Below, in pieces: positions 62,523 through 64,000 of a DNA stretch of 64,000 nt. Made by a program: the position numbers and the translations under genes. Source of the DNA: Streptomyces vietnamensis (lineage in GTDB: Bacteria > Actinomycetota > Actinomycetes > Streptomycetales > Streptomycetaceae); the NCBI RefSeq assembly GCF_000830005.1, contig NZ_CP010407.1:8382001-8446000 (forward strand), read 5' to 3'. The notes under the pieces are model-generated. The model was given only the letters and a program-made list of their open reading frames with translations. It had not been told where the DNA came from and searched no databases. Each line of letters begins with the position of its first letter. The stretch's first letter is position 1.

Positions 62523-64000
62523 ATGACCAGCGAACTCCCGAGCGTCCCCGCCCCCGGTGAGCGTGACGCCGTCCGCCGGCTCCGCGGGCGCGTCCTGCGT
62601 GCCGACGGCGTACCCGGCGCCGGAGCGACCGTCCACGTCAGCGCCCGGCGCCTGCGCACGAGTCAACCGCTGGGCGCCACCCGCACCGACGGCGACGGCG
62701 TCTTCCTCGTGGAGTTCACGCGACCGGCCGGGCCCGTGGACCTGCTGGTCGAGGTGAGCCTCGACGGCACGTCGGCCCGGGTGGCACGGACACTCGACGG
62801 ACGGCCCGACACCCCGCTCGACCTCACCCTGCCGGCGGACCGGCGCAGCGCGTACGATCGGCTGCTCGCCGACCTCTCCCCGCTGCTCGACGGCACCGAC
62901 CCGGCCGAACTCACCCCCGAGGACGTCGACTTCCTCGCCCGCGCCTCCGGGCAGGAGCAGGACCAGGTCGCCCGCCTGGCAGCCGCCGCCCGGCACGCCC
63001 GGGCCACCGGCCAGCCCACCGAGGTCTTCTACGCCCTGCTGCGCCACGGACACCCGGACGACCTCGGCGCCCTGGCGCAGTTGCGGGCGGAGGACGTACG
63101 GCGGGTCCTCGGCCCGCCCGCAGGGGAACCCGACCCCGCGCGGCCCGAGCCCGCCCGGCGGACCGTGCCCCACCAGGACCTCTCCGCGCACACGGACGCC
63201 TTCCTCACCGCGCTGCGTGCACGTCAACTCGCCGCCGCCGAGGCCCGCTTCACCGATGGCCAGGACTCCGCCACCCCCCTGGCCCGGATCTTCGCCCTCG
63301 CTGTCCCCGACCCCTCGGCCCGCGCGCGCCTCTACGGCGCCTACCTCGACCGCACGGACGACGACATCTGGCACACCGAAGCCGTCGCCGGACCGGAGGC
63401 CACCCCGCACACCGACCGGCTGCGCCTCGCCCTCGACCTGGCCGTGACCACAGCCGACCACCCCGAGCTGGTCGCCGTCCTCCTCGACCGCTTCGACTCC
63501 GGCGAACTCACCGGACCCCGAGACCTGGTGACACTCGACGAGGAGTGGCCCCACCTCGTGGACCGGGCGGGCGGACCGCCGCCGGGGCGCGAGGCCCCCG
63601 AGTACGCCGAATCGGTCCGCGCCGCCGTCGCCGCCGCCCACCCCACCGCCTACGTGGCGCACAAACTCGCCGCCCTGCCCGAACACCGCGACGCCCCCGC
63701 CGCCCGCTTCCTCGCCGAGAACCCCGACTTCGACATCGCCGGCACCCCGGTCAACAGCGCGACCGTCCCGGACGCCGAAGCCCGCCGCGAACTCGCCCCC
63801 GTACAACGCGTGTTCAAGATCGCGCCGCGCTTCGAGACCCTGCAGGCGCTGCGTGCAGACGGCTTCGACTCCGCCCAGGCCATCGCCCGCATCGACCGCG
63901 CCGGCTTCGCCCGCCGGATGCAGGGCCACGTCGGCGAGGAGGAGGCGCACGCGCTCCACGAGCGAGCCACCCGCATCCACGCGAGCGCCGTGAACCTCGT
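62523..64000 (+). CDS. TcA-like toxin subunit, N-terminal part (runs off the window)
   Basis: The frame is open from ATG at 62523 to the window end (over 490 codons). Residues about 18-95 look like a carboxypeptidase-regulatory-type beta sandwich (RLRGRVLRADGVPGAGATVH, TRTDGDGVFLVEF). The later helical region contains TEVFYALLRHGHPDDLGALA, a block typical of Tc toxin A subunits (VRP1/neuraminidase-like N-terminal region). It starts 5 bp after the Rhs stop. TcA forms the receptor-binding and translocation pore that accepts the TcB-TcC cocoon. The C-terminal pore part lies outside the window. Confidence 0.72.
   Translation, partial: MTSELPSVPAPGERDAVRRLRGRVLRADGVPGAGATVHVSARRLRTSQPLGATRTDGDGVFLVEFTRPAGPVDLLVEVSLDGTSARVARTLDGRPDTPLDLTLPADRRSAYDRLLADLSPLLDGTDPAELTPEDVDFLARASGQEQDQVARLAAAARHARATGQPTEVFYALLRHGHPDDLGALAQLRAEDVRRVLGPPAGEPDPARPEPARRTVPHQDLSAHTDAFLTALRARQLAAAEARFTDGQDSATPLARIFALAVPDPSARARLYGAYLDRTDDDIWHTEAVAGPEATPHTDRLRLALDLAVTTADHPELVAVLLDRFDSGELTGPRDLVTLDEEWPHLVDRAGGPPPGREAPEYAESVRAAVAAAHPTAYVAHKLAALPEHRDAPAARFLAENPDFDIAGTPVNSATVPDAEARRELAPVQRVFKIAPRFETLQALRADGFDSAQAIARIDRAGFARRMQGHVGEEEAHALHERATRIHASAVNL

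Noticed and set aside
57440-62659. Long minus-strand open frame opposite the Rhs gene
   Set aside because: The sense strand carries clear SpvB, FG-GAP and Rhs motifs, while this frame is glycine/valine-rich without motifs, a shadow of codon bias.

Overview
The window is very GC-rich with strong third-position GC bias, frequent GTG/TTG starts and tightly overlapping genes. Together with the gene families present this points to a Streptomyces or close relative, probably accessory or chromosome-arm DNA. No rRNA, tRNA or CRISPR array was seen.

Region 1 (about 1-16,100, minus strand) is a polycyclic tetramate macrolactam (PTM) biosynthetic cluster. It reads, in transcription order, sterol-desaturase-type hydroxylase, iterative PKS-NRPS (KS-AT-DH-KR-ACP-C-A-PCP-TE), two phytoene-desaturase-like FAD enzymes, an MDR-type reductase, and a Rieske oxygenase where I would expect a cytochrome P450. 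The A-domain code reads DVGEIGSID, the ornithine code.

Region 2 (about 16,600-21,600) is an insertion-sequence graveyard. It holds two broken IS110-type transposases, one apparently intact IS5-type transposase, and a complete 1,209-bp IS with 14-bp inverted repeats, a TTA target duplication, a -1 frameshift transposase and an extra passenger gene. Degenerate ORFs follow.

Region 3 (21,658-30,779, plus strand) is four translationally coupled genes: an alpha/beta hydrolase, a caspase-like VMAP protein, a MoxR AAA+ ATPase and a 1,719-residue vWA protein. The vWA protein is fused to a possible nuclease fold, a P-loop module, seven helical repeats and a nucleotidyl-cyclase-like tail. This matches the vWA-MoxR-VMAP class of conflict (defence or cell-suicide) systems in an elaborate form. 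Its right flank (30,780-31,680) holds debris: an aldehyde dehydrogenase tail, a 24-bp perfect palindrome and an IS701-type transposase remnant.

Region 4 (31,787-36,712) is an amino-acid-type ABC uptake operon with an M20 peptidase, followed by an RpiR-type regulator.

Region 5 (36,820-55,378) looks like a catabolic regulon. It holds a PuuB-like oxidase, CoA ligases (one fused to an enoyl-CoA hydratase), aldehyde and alcohol dehydrogenases, a PhyH-type dioxygenase, a TetR regulator, a PuuD-like hydrolase, a PuuA-like glutamine synthetase, an SCP2-like protein, an HSL-type esterase, a Baeyer-Villiger-type monooxygenase, a hotdog protein resembling beta-aminoacyl-CoA ammonia-lyase, and an MFS transporter. 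Three related 25-bp palindromes in its promoters look like operators of the TetR protein. I infer gamma-glutamylation-dependent breakdown of an amine whose carbon skeleton passes through a ketone and ester or lactone to CoA thioesters.

Region 6 (55,529 to the end) is a Tc-toxin-like locus: a 2,329-residue SpvB/TcB/Rhs protein with a putative HNH-type C-terminal toxin, followed 5 bp later by the start of a TcA-like subunit that runs off the window.
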